Assembly: GCF_001625215.2 (NCBI RefSeq)
Contig: NC_030381.2
Coordinates: 43,212,689 to 43,276,688, forward strand
DNA: 64,000 bases
Direction: 5' to 3'
From: Daucus carota subsp. sativus
Lineage: Eukaryota; Streptophyta; Magnoliopsida; Apiales; Apiaceae
The notes under the pieces are model-generated. The model did no database searches. It was not told the DNA's origin and saw only the letters and a program-made list of their open reading frames with translations. A program made the translations under genes and the position numbers. Shown piece by piece: positions 34,194-46,200 of this stretch. How positions within the stretch are numbered: position 1 is the stretch's first letter; every line of letters starts with the position of its first letter.

Positions 34194-35471
34194 TCATGAA
34201 TTTTGTGGAGCTTCATCTGAGTCATATTCAGAAAGAGGGTTATGATCCGACTCTCCTTCAGAAGTGTATCTATTGTCAACGAAATCATCACCACAAACAT
34301 TTCTCATTTGATCAAGATATTCATCTCTTTTCTTCTTGTACATGCCTGTGCTCCTCTTAAGCACCCCTTCTTTCATTAGGCTCACATATTTTTCTCTGAT
34401 ATCAACAAGGGGGTGTTTTTGGATAAGTTTTTGACGTTCATACGCTTCCCTAAGAACCACAGTTTGGGTGTCAGACTTCTTTGAAATGTAAAATATACCA
34501 GGATGGCGCTCAAACACCTTAGTAAACTTCTGGGGCAAGAACAAGGCTTTTCGCAGGTTGCTCACATTCCGTCTCTCTGTTTTCTTTTGTAAGGTCAAGT
34601 GCAGAAGCTCATGAAAGACACCAACATTTCTCTTCTCAGAAACATCTGTACGGGGATCCAAATGGGAAGAGTCACAATAAGGCGATGTATAAGGGAGCCT
34701 TTGCCACTCTTCTAACCATTTCATACATTTCCTTTTTAACCCAAATCCCCTTGTAAATGCAACAGGGAAAGCCAAATTTTCATTTCTAACACCTTCCTGT
34801 GTCTGAAAATCTGAACTCTTTTCCAAGTGCGAAATAGCTAGATTATCATCCCAAGACAAAAGTCTTAAACCAGCACGACCATCAGGAAGGGAAACTAATG
34901 AAAAATGTTCTGGATGATGACGTATCAAACTATTAAGATAGTTATAAGGCAATCCCAAATCCCATTTAAGTTGGTCGATTGTTTGTAAAGGAAGAGTCCT
35001 ATTTTTCGTGAGCATGAGCAACTTGCGGAGCCTATTAAGAAGATCATTCTGATACTGCTGGAAAACCAAAAGTTCCTCTTTATGGAGATTTAGGGCTTCT
35101 GGAGTCACACGAAACCAAGGGACACGAGTACCTCCACTGTCATTCTCATAAAACTCTTCAAACATAGTGGGGTATCTCCTAGTAAAGGTGGAAATCTTAA
35201 GATCATGAGGAAGACCAAGTTGTCCTCTACGACTTGAGAGGTGATATACTGGAAGGCAGCATCGATGATCAGAGCAAATGATGGACACAAGGATGCAGGC
35301 TGCTTTGAGTTCCCTACCACCAGCCACAACAGCATCCAACACACTATCTTTTACCCATTTGAACTTTATATTCACCAAACTGCATCTCTGCTGGTACCTA
35401 TATCCTATCTTACACCCATTAATGAGGAACCGATAGCCTCCATCCTTCCCCCACCACCACGAGTGTACCAT
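34194..35471 (-). CDS. PORR-domain organelle RNA-binding protein (WTF/RPD1-like)
   Basis: Plant organelle RNA recognition (PORR, DUF860) proteins bind introns of mitochondrial or plastid transcripts and promote group II splicing. The coding part is one exon of 425 codons, as is usual for the family. An in-frame TGA just upstream fixes the ATG at 35471. Recognisable blocks are VNIKFKWVKDSVLDAVV, CCLPVYHLSSRRGQLGLPHD, TFTRRYPTMFEEF, WFRVTPEALNLHKEE, IDQLKWDLGLPYNYLNSLI, RHHPEHFSLVSLPDGRAGL, RKALFLPQKFTKVFERHPGI and PLVDIREKYVSLM. The C-terminal tail is acidic (EYDSDEAPQNS). The N-terminus (KDGGYRFLINGCKIGYRY) could hold an organelle signal. The leader has a long intron (35489-36776; donor TTGG/GTAAGC, acceptor TTAG). 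Which WTF member it is, and mitochondrion or plastid, cannot be settled here. Confidence 0.93.
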   Translation of the reverse strand: MVHSWWWGKDGGYRFLINGCKIGYRYQQRCSLVNIKFKWVKDSVLDAVVAGGRELKAACILVSIICSDHRCCLPVYHLSSRRGQLGLPHDLKISTFTRRYPTMFEEFYENDSGGTRVPWFRVTPEALNLHKEELLVFQQYQNDLLNRLRKLLMLTKNRTLPLQTIDQLKWDLGLPYNYLNSLIRHHPEHFSLVSLPDGRAGLRLLSWDDNLAISHLEKSSDFQTQEGVRNENLAFPVAFTRGFGLKRKCMKWLEEWQRLPYTSPYCDSSHLDPRTDVSEKRNVGVFHELLHLTLQKKTERRNVSNLRKALFLPQKFTKVFERHPGIFYISKKSDTQTVVLREAYERQKLIQKHPLVDIREKYVSLMKEGVLKRSTGMYKKKRDEYLDQMRNVCGDDFVDNRYTSEGESDHNPLSEYDSDEAPQNS

Positions 35472-36860
35472 GATTCACTTGCAAAAACCTAACAACAAAC
35501 TAGTCAAATAACATCACTAGATATACAATCATGCAAAGTAGACATAAGCCTGAGTATCTCTTTAGAAAAAACATGTCAAATACAACTAAGAAGATAGAAG
35601 ATGTTCACTGTACTGTTGCTGAATGACAACAAAAATAAATACAAGCAACTGATGACAGCATGCAAGTATAGCATTTTTATAAGAAAAAGGAAGCACAATA
35701 ATTGATCATACTGGGAAAAAGTGAAACTGAGACCAATCTGTCAAACAACAACGGCAATACAAAGATCAGTAGTAATTAATAATCAAGAATTATAAAAGAG
35801 TATAATCTAACTGTGCATGAAGACTTTTGCAATCATTATCCAGATAGGAAACTTCAAAAGAACACCAACCAAACACAATTTCATTTGCAATTAATCCCTC
35901 TTTCTACTTTCCTTCTTGATTTCAAAAATTTAATTAAGAACTATATAGATAAAAGGGGAGCATATCAATCAAGTATGTACTCTCTTCATAGCAAGCTTAT
36001 TAAGAGGAGAGTCCAGTCCAGTCCAACAAAATTTTTCATTTCTTGTCCTTTTAACCAGTCATAAAAGATGAAGTATGTATTGTAGCAGCGAAGGGAAAAA
36101 AATGACAAATTCACAATAGGGCAAAAATCCAATTCATCATACTCCTTGTTAAAAGGCGTGTTAATAATAGCATACAAAAGGGGGAATGTGAAAATTAAAA
36201 GTCAAACAAATATACTTAAACAAACCAAGAATCAATTAGAACTATAATCAAGTAGAGGATAAATCAGCAAGCCACACATAAGTCATAAATTTCTCCCCTT
36301 TTCCAAACAAAACCGAGTTGAAGCTAAGGAATTCATTACTCGAAAGGCCCTATTCAGCAAAAGTATGTCGAATGCCAACTTGAACCATAATATTCTCCCA
36401 ACCAACATGCTAACACGAGTAGTGTTTAGCTATTGAATTTAGTACCACATTCAACAGATAACTCTGTCACCTTACATTTCATTTGATAGAAATCTACAAA
36501 TCCAATGCCATTCGACAAGCTAATTTGCAGCCTGTATGCCCAGTCATTAACAGTAAAAATATTATAGGCCTAAAGAAGCACATACTTGAAAAATCTAAGT
36601 ACCCTATAGTGAGAAACTTTTTGCAAATTAAAGATACAAACAATCAACTAAACAAACTAATATCATAAAGCAACCTAACAAACACATGCTGGGACATCTG
36701 CAGATATATACAGATATAAAACAAAAATATATAAGCAAAACAATCTTTAGATAGTCAGTGGAAGTGCAGAGCTTACCCAATCAATAATAAAATCAGTTCA
36801 AATTTCAATTACAGAGCTAAGAGTGAGTGAGAAGCTCAAATATTTGGACCGATCGACCAA
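35472..36860 (-). promoter_or_regulatory. 5' UTR exon and long leader intron of the PORR gene
   Basis: A non-coding first exon (about 36777-36850) ends TTATTGATTGG before GTAAGC at 36776. The intron of about 1.29 kb ends at TTGTTAG, with the second exon starting at 35488, 17 bp before the ATG. The intron is AT-rich and contains no other gene. Inferred from splice motifs only. Confidence 0.5.
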
Positions 36861-39800
36861 GAGTTAAATGGACAAGTCAGATTTTTGTTTCATCTATGCT
36901 TAAAAAAATAGAACGCCCCGAGTAAAATCTCTGCAAATTAATATCCTTGGGCCGGAAAAAAATATTATTTTAGCAAGGTTATTAATTGATTGATTGATGA
37001 ATATCAAATTATAGGATTTTGTGTGTCTATGGGCCCACAATAACAATCACATTTTGTTTAGGTAGCAAATTTCTATTGGCTCCATTCCATTAATAATGAT
37101 AACCCTTGTATGTACAAAAATTTCCGTCAATCAAAATCTCCCCCTAACTAAAAAGTTGTTGTTAGCATGGACACACACTAGATTCCTTTTTATTATTTTA
37201 TTAATAAATTCAAATTTATTAAGTCACGCAATATTTCAGTTCAAATATAATTGCTTATTCCTAATTCAACATGCATAGGATATTAGTTAATAATCGGATT
37301 TAGTCGGTAAAGAAATGGAACAAGGATTAATCTGATCAATTGGATGATTAATTAGATAATCAGATATTTAATTAGCTCGGTGAGTTACAGAATACCAATT
37401 AATGGGTGATTAATCATTGATCCTTAAAACAATGTCAAATATACACGTATATGATTGTCAAAATCATTAATCTTATGTATCAACAAATATTTAACTAATT
37501 AGTTCACGTACGATAAACAAAGCTAATGATTGTAAATTTAGTGCTTGTAATATTTGTTGCATGTATATACTAATTAGAGAACCATTCCATCTAAAACTTT
37601 AAGGTTGCCTTCTTGTCCATTTTAAAATGTGAGAATATTGGGGGTGGCAGGGGCTCGAACCCGAGACCTCCCGCAGACCAGAGCTCTGATACCATGTAGA
37701 GAACCATTCCATCTAAAACCTTTCGGTGTTAGAGGAGGCCTCTTTATGGATCTTATACTTATATTTCAACACCAATAATCATATATTTATTAGAATTGAA
37801 TTTGCATCTTATTCATAAAATTACGAAACTATTTTAGAATTATTTTAACAAAGATGTTTCATTAAAAATTTTGGTATTTACGTGCTACATATAAAACTTT
37901 TTAGTATGTTTAATGATTAATTATTTTATATTTTTATTGGGTTTATAAGGATTTTTCAAAATTTTATTATCTTATACATTTACCGATATTATTAATTTAT
38001 CCAAGTCGGGACCACGAGAAATTATTATTTACACAAAATCTTTAATTTATCGATATTCATTTATCGAGTTTTTACCGTAATGCATAAGTTACCTTGATTT
38101 TTAGATTAAGATTAGTCGCCACATATAGTTTAATTATTAAATAAATATTATCATTTTATTTTGATAAATTTGATTAATAATATTCTGAATTATTTCAGTG
38201 TTTTAATCTAATTGTTAGATGGACGTGTCACTCATTCGTTCTGAACATTTACAGGACTGATTTCAACTATAAAAGTAACAAAGAAATATATTTCTGTATT
38301 ACTTCTGCTTCTTGTTACGTATACAGATCTGTTGATTTTTCATTTCTACTTGGATTTGTTAGGAAATGCTAAGGTCGCAATTAAAAATTTAAACTAGGAA
38401 GTGGCAGGCACTGTCATGTTCACTCTAGTCAGTTATCATTTCAGTACTCCCACTAAGTTCCCAAGTGCATTTGTTGCACTCATCCTTTTTCAGTCTGATG
38501 TTTACAACACTCGCAAATTGGAGCTCATCTAGTATCAGGAAATTCTCAACACAAAACATCATTTCATCGCTATATAAATTGACTATACAAAGACAAAGTT
38601 TTTTATAATTTTATTATTCATCTTTAGTGATACTTGATTCTATGTGCTCTGTAAAGTATGATTTAATTTAGAAAGGATTAAATCCCAAAACTTTACTACC
38701 TTCTGTACTAAGAGAGGAATGTTATCCAAAATGCATGACAAGAACCACTAGTTAACATATCAGTGATAGAATCAGAATTTCTAAATAATTTTGCACTGAT
38801 CAAAAGTTGGATTTTAGAAGTTCTATTAGTAATCTAAAAGATCAGTCGACAACAGGAATTATTGTCCAGGCTAGCCTCATCAGTTCCTGATGTTATAGTT
38901 TTTTTATAGGCAATGAACAACTTGTGTAAGTTGATTACTTGATTCAGAGATGGGAGTCTGTGTCAAGCTAAAAACACGGATACAAGCTAATGTGATTAGT
39001 GGCTAGGAGATGGAAAACTTGTCCAGACAGTACCTGCTATTCTACCAATTGGCCATAACATTCAAAAAGCAATTTAAGATGTACCCATCACAAATCACAG
39101 ACTAGTCCATATTTTTTATTCCCTTCCACAATAGATATTAGTCTGTGCTCAAGATTAAGTATCACCTAGGATAAAAAATGAAAAGAAAACAAACATAGCT
39201 ACCAACGTGTTCTGAGGTGCCAGTTGAAATAATTCATCAGCCTAGCAATGAATTTTACTCGTTACACATTTCTACATTTTAATCAGCTTTAAATTGGAGC
39301 ATTGATTCAAATTTACTTGTTTTTGAGGTAATTGTGGGTGAGTGTTCCATGTTCAAATTTGTCTAAAAAGTCAGAAAACAATTAAAATGAGAAACAGGGA
39401 GTAGTTCCATGTTATAGTTCAGCCCAATATCATCCTACATACCAAGCCAAAACTCGACACTAACAGCCATAGTCAGTAATGGTAAGTGCTAACTATAGCT
39501 ACTAGTTTGAGCATTTTACTCATTTAAGTACCATTACTCGGGAATCGCTGGCCAAGTCCCACCTTTCGAATGTTCACTACCCTTGACATACTCCATCAGA
39601 GAATCAATCAAGCAGAGGCAACTCCCAGGTATGACCCAATATATTGTAACCTCATTATGGATATTATAATTTATAATATACATTTTCTTTTTTTTAATTA
39701 CAATTAAGGGTCCAATCTAAAAAAAGGCAAATGGCGCTGAATAGACATTAATCTTTATCATAGTTACAATTTCTTGATACTTTATTAACTAGATTTCTTG

Positions 39801-40453
39801 AAAAAATAGAGCAAGCAAAATATTATACACATTGTTCTAAGAGGCTTTTCATCAAACACTGTAATGCACATGTTGAAACACAAGCATCTAACCCAAAAAT
39901 GAGCGAAAACATACATTTATCTGCCCCAGGCATATCCACATACGTAAATAACCTCATCACATATAAACCTAAAATTACTTATGTGTGTGTGTATGCATAT
40001 ATACACATACAATCTGCTATAAACACACAAAATCGAAAAATAACTGGAATATATATACATACACACAAATCAGTGATAACGATGTAATAACACATAAATT
40101 AGCTAGATTGACAAATGATTTATCGAAATCAATCGACATAATGACACATAAATTAGCAAGAAAAATGAAGAAAATTTAAATGGATCCAAGTCGAACCTGT
40201 TTATTTAGATAAATTGAGGTTTAAATTTGCTGAAGATAGTTGGAGAGATAATCGTTGATAATGGTAGATTCGGCTGAGGTTTGAAGCTCGTTGAGAATCA
40301 GCAAGATGGATACAACGGCATAAATATTTAAAGTTTTAATACTTTAATCTGATTACACTATATGTGAAGTTTTATCATATTTAAACTTGGTTTTTCAGTT
40401 TTTCATAATACCAAATATTTTAATTGAGATTCCAACATTACTCACAAAGCTTT
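36861..40453. other. Intergenic region with few recognisable features
   Basis: A SINE-like copy lies at 37576-37719 (separate entry). The minus strand at about 40180-40300 looks like an untranslated first exon (CT-rich, no ATG, possible donor AAACAG/GTTCGA). At 39536-39630 a minus-strand frame reads IDSLMEYVKGSEHSKGGTWP and ends AIPE before a stop. These might be two ends of an unrecognised gene, but I cannot connect them. An alternating TG/CA/TA tract lies at about 39980-40070. Otherwise no support for genes. Confidence 0.35.
37576..37719 (-). mobile_element. SINE-like copy with 22-bp flanking direct repeats, copy 2
   Basis: On the minus strand the insert reads CATGGTATCAGAGCTCTGG (A-box-like), then CTCGGGTTCGAGCCCC (B-box), then CCCAATATTCTCACATTTTA. 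An exact 22-bp direct repeat flanks it (37576-37597 and 37698-37719). A-box and B-box spacing suits a tRNA-derived SINE. It is not a working tRNA gene: no cloverleaf 3' half is present. Confidence 0.55.
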
Positions 40454-41923
40454 GAAAAAAGGGCCCAAATAACCAAATTTTAGAGTTTAATGCCCTTAAT
40501 AACAAATTTTGTAAAAATGGCCCCAAATGACATGTAAAGACGTTTGTCAAGTAGCGTCTTATACACTCAAAGGCAAACGCTACTCCGTGTAGCGTTTACC
40601 ACCTTTAGATGAGATGAGGTAGGTTTACGCAAGTGTTGTTCCTATTTCATAAATAACCTGGCCTTTGTTTAAGTTATTATAAAACTATAGAGAAATGTTA
40701 GCGAAGTTAGCCCCATTCCACTTATTTATATAATTTATATAATAAATTAACAATCGTTAATATTTAGGGTTTATATTTGAGTTTTAGAATAATTAATTTA
40801 TACTTTAAATTAAATTGACTGACAGTTAGGGTTTAGGATTGAGGGTCGAGCCTAAACCCTAATTAATTCGAGGCTTTAGGGCCGATGGCCCTTAAGCCGA
40901 GAAACCGGTTTAATAAGTAAATTAACAATCGTTAACATTTAGGGTTTAGGTTTGGGTTGCAGAATGATTAATTTGTACTGTATATTGAATTGGCTGACGG
41001 TTAGGGTTTAGGATTGAGGGTGTAGGGCCGGTAGGCCCTACTCCCTCGAGCCTAAACCCTAATTAATGCGAGGCTGCAGGGCTGAAGGCCCTAAAGCCGA
41101 GAAACCAGCGGAATAAATTAATTTACAATCGTTAACATTTAGGGTTTAGGTTTGGGTTGCAGAATGATTAATTCGTACTTTATATTAAATTGGCCGACGG
41201 TTAGGGTTTAGGATTGAGGGTGTAGGGCCGGTAGGCCCTACTCCCTCGAGCCTAAACCCTAATTAATGCGAGGCTGCAGGGCCGAAGGCCCTAAAGCCGA
41301 GAAATCGGCGGAATAAATTAATTTACAATCGTTAACATTTAGAGTTTAGATTTGGGTTGTAGAATGATAAATGCGTACTTTAAATTAAATTAAATTAATG
41401 CAAGGTTGTAATTTAAATTTTCATCAAAAAAATTTGTTATTTTGTTTTTAACTAATTGAAAAAAAAATTACAAAATTGGTAAACAAAATTCAAATTTGGT
41501 GTTTTGAGTAACGAAATCAAAAAAATAAATAAAAAACAAACAATTTTCACAATAAACACTAGAGCAATTAGCGTTTTAGTTTTTATCTAATAGGCTAACG
41601 CTTTTGTTTGATACATACAATGAAACGCTTGTGTAACTAGCGTTTTGTTTTAATTGAAAAATAGAACAATGCTAGACGCTATTAGATGTAGCGTGGCCCA
41701 GCCCACTTCCATCATATTCACTAAACATAAACGTTACTCTAAGTAGCGTCTTCATCTTTTTTTAAAAAAAAAAATACCTAAACGCTACACGATGTAGCGT
41801 TTTGGTTAAAAAACCAAAACGCTACACCAGGAGCGTCTCTAATTGTCAGTGAGGGCCATTTACCAGATATTTTGTTATTTAGGGCATTACCACCCCAAAT
41901 TTGGTTATTTGGGGCCAACACCC
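40454..41923. mobile_element. Mutator-like non-autonomous element packed with internal repeats
   Basis: The element is flanked by an exact 9-bp direct repeat CAAAGCTTT (40445-40453 and 41924-41932), the size typical of Mutator insertions. The ends are inverted over roughly 90 bp: left GGGCCCAAATAACCAAATTT, then TTAATGCCCTTAATAACAAA; right in reverse GGCCCCAAATAACCAAATTT, then GTAATGCCCTAAATAACAAA. Inside are ACGCTAC/GTAGCGT palindromes next to each end and three to four tandem units of about 200 bp. No transposase frame. Confidence 0.75.
40741..41400. repeat. Tandem units of 175-201 bp with telomere-like words
   Basis: The word ACAATCGTTAA recurs at about 40750, 40925, 41124 and 41325 (spacing about 175, 199 and 201). 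Each unit carries TTTAGGGTTTAGG, GGTTAGGGTTTAGGATTGAG, the opposite AGCCTAAACCCTAATTAAT and short GGCC palindromes (GGGCCGGTAGGCCC). The telomere-like words are degenerate and part of the unit, not a telomere tract. Confidence 0.8.
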
Positions 41924-42140
41924 CAAAGCTTTATATGAAGTCCTGTAATAATCCAGTATATACAAACCACTTGTAAGCTTACTGTAATTTGGTACTGGAG
42001 TGTGGCTACTGAGATGTATGTAACTACTTCTCTCCCTGTGACTCTTGAAGAAAATCTGCCTGGAGTTGCAGGATTTTACATAAATAATAAAGGAAGTGAA
42101 ATCTCGAGAAGTCAAGTTTCATTCATGGAAACCTACATTA

Positions 42141-42887
42141 GAGCATCTCCAATAAGCTCTTTATTTGAGCTCTTAAATTAAAAAATAAAGAGCCATGTCA
42201 AATTTTGAGCTCCAAGAGACTCTTAGAGGCTCTTTAAAAGCTTAAGAGGCTCTTCTCTCTCCTCAATTGTAGGAGCCACTAGATAGCTCTTAACTAATAT
42301 TTTATTATAAGAGCATCTCCAAGAGGCTCTTCATTTAGGCTCCTAACTTGAGATTTGAGGAGGGAGAAGCAAAATGTTGCTCCAAAAGACTCTTAAGTGG
42401 CTCTTAAATCTTAAGAGCCTTTTGTTTCTCTCTCCTGTCTCCTCAAAGTTAAGAGCCACCACATGGCTCCTAACTTATTTTTTTACAATAAAAAAATCCT
42501 TCCCTCCAATCAACCTTCATCTTTCCCTCTCTTTTGTTATAGTGGAGCCCAATATATGAATAAAATATGAAATAGAGAAGAGATGTAGAGAGTATTGTTG
42601 GAGTTTATACTCTTAACTTTGTCCTAAATTACTAAGAGCCAAATTTTTTATATTATATTTAGGAGCCAACAAGGAGGCTCTTGGAGATGCTCTAAGTTTG
42701 TTCCACTTACTCTCTTTCTTTCCACTTTCTTTTGTCTTTTTATGAGTTCAATGTACTTTTAATAATACAAAAATAAATAAAGAGTGGATATAAAGAACAT
42801 TGTTGGAGTACATGTACACTAAATTGCTAAGAGCTAATAATTTATATTATATTTAAGAGTGATTCTAAGAGTCTATTGGAGATGCTC
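42141..42887. mobile_element. Tourist-like MITE, GAGCATCTCC family, outer copy
   Basis: GAGCATCTCCAATAAGCTC at the left and CTATTGGAGATGCTC at the right are inverted, flanked by TTA (42138-42140 and 42888-42890). The interior repeats GAGCTC/AAGAGCC words and is interrupted by a second copy of the family at 42311-42692. Confidence 0.75.
42311..42692. mobile_element. Tourist-like MITE nested in the outer copy
   Basis: GAGCATCTCCAAGAGGCTC and GGAGGCTCTTGGAGATGCTC form the inverted ends, flanked by TAA (42308-42310 and 42693-42695). About 382 bp, no coding. Insertion of one family member into another gives a relative order of events. Confidence 0.75.
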
Positions 42888-43251
42888 TTATCTTCTGTCC
42901 AGATGCTACATTGTATTTACACCAAACTACAATTGTTCAGGAAGTAATCAAGTGAGGAGGGAAAAAAAATCTGACAAAGGCAGACTGCTTGTTAAGCAAG
43001 ACCGTAAGGAAGATGACCAAAATAACCTAGCGTATCTGCTATTACATCTAAAATTCGGTTCTGTCTTATAGTATATTGCAATGAACAACATTTCTACAGG
43101 TGCCCAACAACATTGTTTATGAAACTGGTAAAGCACAAACCAGCAACAATAAAGGTAGAATCGAGGCTAAACAATCTTCGTGTGATCATATTTGTATTTA
43201 CAGTTTACACAGTGTTCCACATAGCATTTTCTGTATTATGGATGATTGTCT

Positions 43252-46200
43252 TTATAACTCCCAATCAGCGTCAAAGAAGCCAGCATCTTTCATTTCAGAA
43301 TAATAAACACTCTCCAGATTCAGAGCATCCTCCTGCAATTATCAAATAAACATTCATCAAGGTTTGACACACATCTTTCACAAGGACGGGACTAATAAGC
43401 ACAAAAGCTAGCTAAATAGATGAAACAATATATTCAAAAGACCAAGACAGCCAATGACCTCAAAGAAGTCAGCTAAGAATGTAACATATAGCAGCGGGAG
43501 ATACAAGGCATGGTAGCAAACAGTTGTGACGCCATACAACCTGTCACAGAAGATAAATGATTAATTTATCAAATAAAACCTAGTTGTAGAATAAAGAACA
43601 TCTGCCCAACTCTACTAGTTTGTTGATTACCAGGCTCCAAATGAAGCACCATGTCCTGTCAGCAACATACAAGCTAATGATGCAGTCACATTCAAGCAGA
43701 ACATGATAGTAGTATACTTGTAAAAAGCTGGTCTTGCTGTAAAATAAGAAAACAATCATGTTGCATGAAACTGCCGAAGTAGAACAAATCAATGAATGCC
43801 AGATATGGGCAAAAAATCAAAACAAACTGTAGTACTGTAGACTGAAAATAGAATATGGAGTTGTTGAGTCGCTGGATTTCTGTAGGACAAATAACTAATC
43901 CTCATACTGCTTAATATACAGACTTGTAACAAACGATGATGAAGAGACATAACATACCAGGTAATCTCTCTCTCCAGTCTGAGTTATACATATACAGTAT
44001 GATACCATAGACTGCAGTAAGTAGTAGCTTATGGATGACCCACAATCCCCATTTGACCCGACTTCCGCCCTCACCGTCATTGATAAATACCGGAATTGAA
44101 AACCCGTAAAGATATATAGCCTACAGATGAAGAGTAAATAATAATCAATCAATAATTTCTTACCTAAAAAAAAAGGAATTATCAATCCTCTATTGAGAAT
44201 TGGATAAGCTATGATTAACAATGCTGCATACGCTATAAATATTAGTATGTTTAGATCACTAAAAATGATCAAAATAAAAACAAATTGGAATGTATTCTTT
44301 TGCTTAATGGTTAGTCACTTGGCCTTGGACATTTCACTTGAGGGGAAAAAATTAAATAATCTGAGATTTTGTTTTCTATTCTTATTTAACATTTCATTAT
44401 TTTTGTTATTGTAAAATTTTACTATTGCGAGATTGTTTGTTATAGTTAGCTTAAAATTAAGGTTTTACGGGGCTTGGAACAAAGAAATGGACGTAACCAT
44501 TCAAGGACCATCACTCACTAACTGAAATTTAAGTTTTGTAGACTCTTTTGCAACATGACAATAAAATCATAACCCATGTCAAGAATAAGAAGTAAGAAAA
44601 TTAACTGATCAGCATCAACTGTATTTGATATTCTGAAAACCTTGGTAGCTCAAGTTTATACAAGTCAACAACATATTGCAAACAAAACGTATGGTATGGA
44701 CTAGTGGACACTTGATAGCTGAAACAATGGAATAATCACAACAGAACAAGCAAGTTGAGTTTGTGAACTAACAACATATACGGACAAGAGTAAATAAGAT
44801 AGCTAAGCAATTTGTGTAGATCTGATACTCCTCTGACAAAAAATTATTAAATACTGTAAATAACAAAAGCTAATCCCTTTTCTCCCCCACCTCCTTTTAT
44901 TAATATTCCTTCCTGCAAAACTGACTCGTTCCCCAATCCCGAAGGTAACACAATTTCAGGATTCTAGTAATTGCAGAAAGGAAATAATGCTGTCCCTGTT
45001 CAATTACCCTTTTAATACTTTCAACAGCCAATTTCCTGGCATAAACTATTAGTTCTGTAGTACAGGAGTACTCTTGTTTCAAATGAAATTTGGAGAAATA
45101 TCAAAATTTATCTTTTTTTACCTTCAGCCTTTACTATGAGTAAGATCATTCAGTAGAAAGGACTAAACGTATAACTACTTAAAATACCTTAAGAAGTGTA
45201 TCAAAAGCAACAATAAGTCCTGAGACAACAAAAGTCCTTGTCAAAGCTTCTTTCCCACTAGCATGGTTTCCTTGGAGTAAGAAAGCTACCAAGCTTACTT
45301 CAAGAAATAGCATTCCAGCATCCGTAAAAAGTGATAGGATATTCCATGGTGTTTGTCTTGCGGAAGTACATTCCCATGCCTGTACCAAACAAATAAAGTC
45401 TTAACAAGACATATCAATGTAATAAAGATACTCCATGGTGATAGGATATTCTGTGGTGTTTGGCTTGCAGAAGCACATTCTTATGCATAAAATTTCATAT
45501 TGTCAACCTCAACCTATATATATAAATATACCTGGTTTGTATCCTGGTATGTAAAAAGTGATAATGAATCCATTTCACTATTTAAAATTGTTTGATTTTT
45601 TTTAGGGAAATAAAAACACATTACTTGCTTTCTTCACTCATCCATCCATAAAACAGTCTATAGTCACTTTCAAAACACAATATGGGTTTGACCTGAACCT
45701 AAGTTACTCAGTTAATTTCATAAATGCACCAGGAAAGACTATGGCTTGTTCAGCCACGATTCACAACATTATTTCCTCCTTGTGGTGTGTCCACTTGAGG
45801 GAAAAGGGTTCATGTGAACTCAAAATGAATCTTTCTTAAATGAGAGGTGCTTTAAGTTAATCCTCTTTGCAAAACAGCAATGAACAAAATGACAACTTAA
45901 GAGGCAAAACTACAAGCAGTAGTAATCAACAGAACTACCAACTACTTGAGTAATAAGCATACACTACGATCTACTACTACTACTAACACACTGCAAGTAA
46001 AATACTACCTTTGCTTCTATGTTTAATTGACTAATTACAGTTAATTTTAAAAGAAAGCATCTACTCAATCTTGCACCTGACGGATCAATCTATAACGACC
46101 CTTCCACCTAATCTCTGTCTTTGAACAACCGGATAAACAGAAACAAATTAAGAACTAAGACCACTTTCATTTCTCCACTACAAAAATAATCTCATCAACA

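Noticed and set aside
37630-37700. tRNA gene or retrotransposon primer-binding site
   Set aside because: TGGTATCAGAGC and GGTTCGAGCC are present, but there is no full cloverleaf and no LTR next to it; it fits a SINE better.
40741-41400. Interstitial telomere tract
   Set aside because: TTTAGGG-like words are degenerate, spaced within a 200-bp unit and confined to a transposon, so this is not a head-to-tail telomere array.
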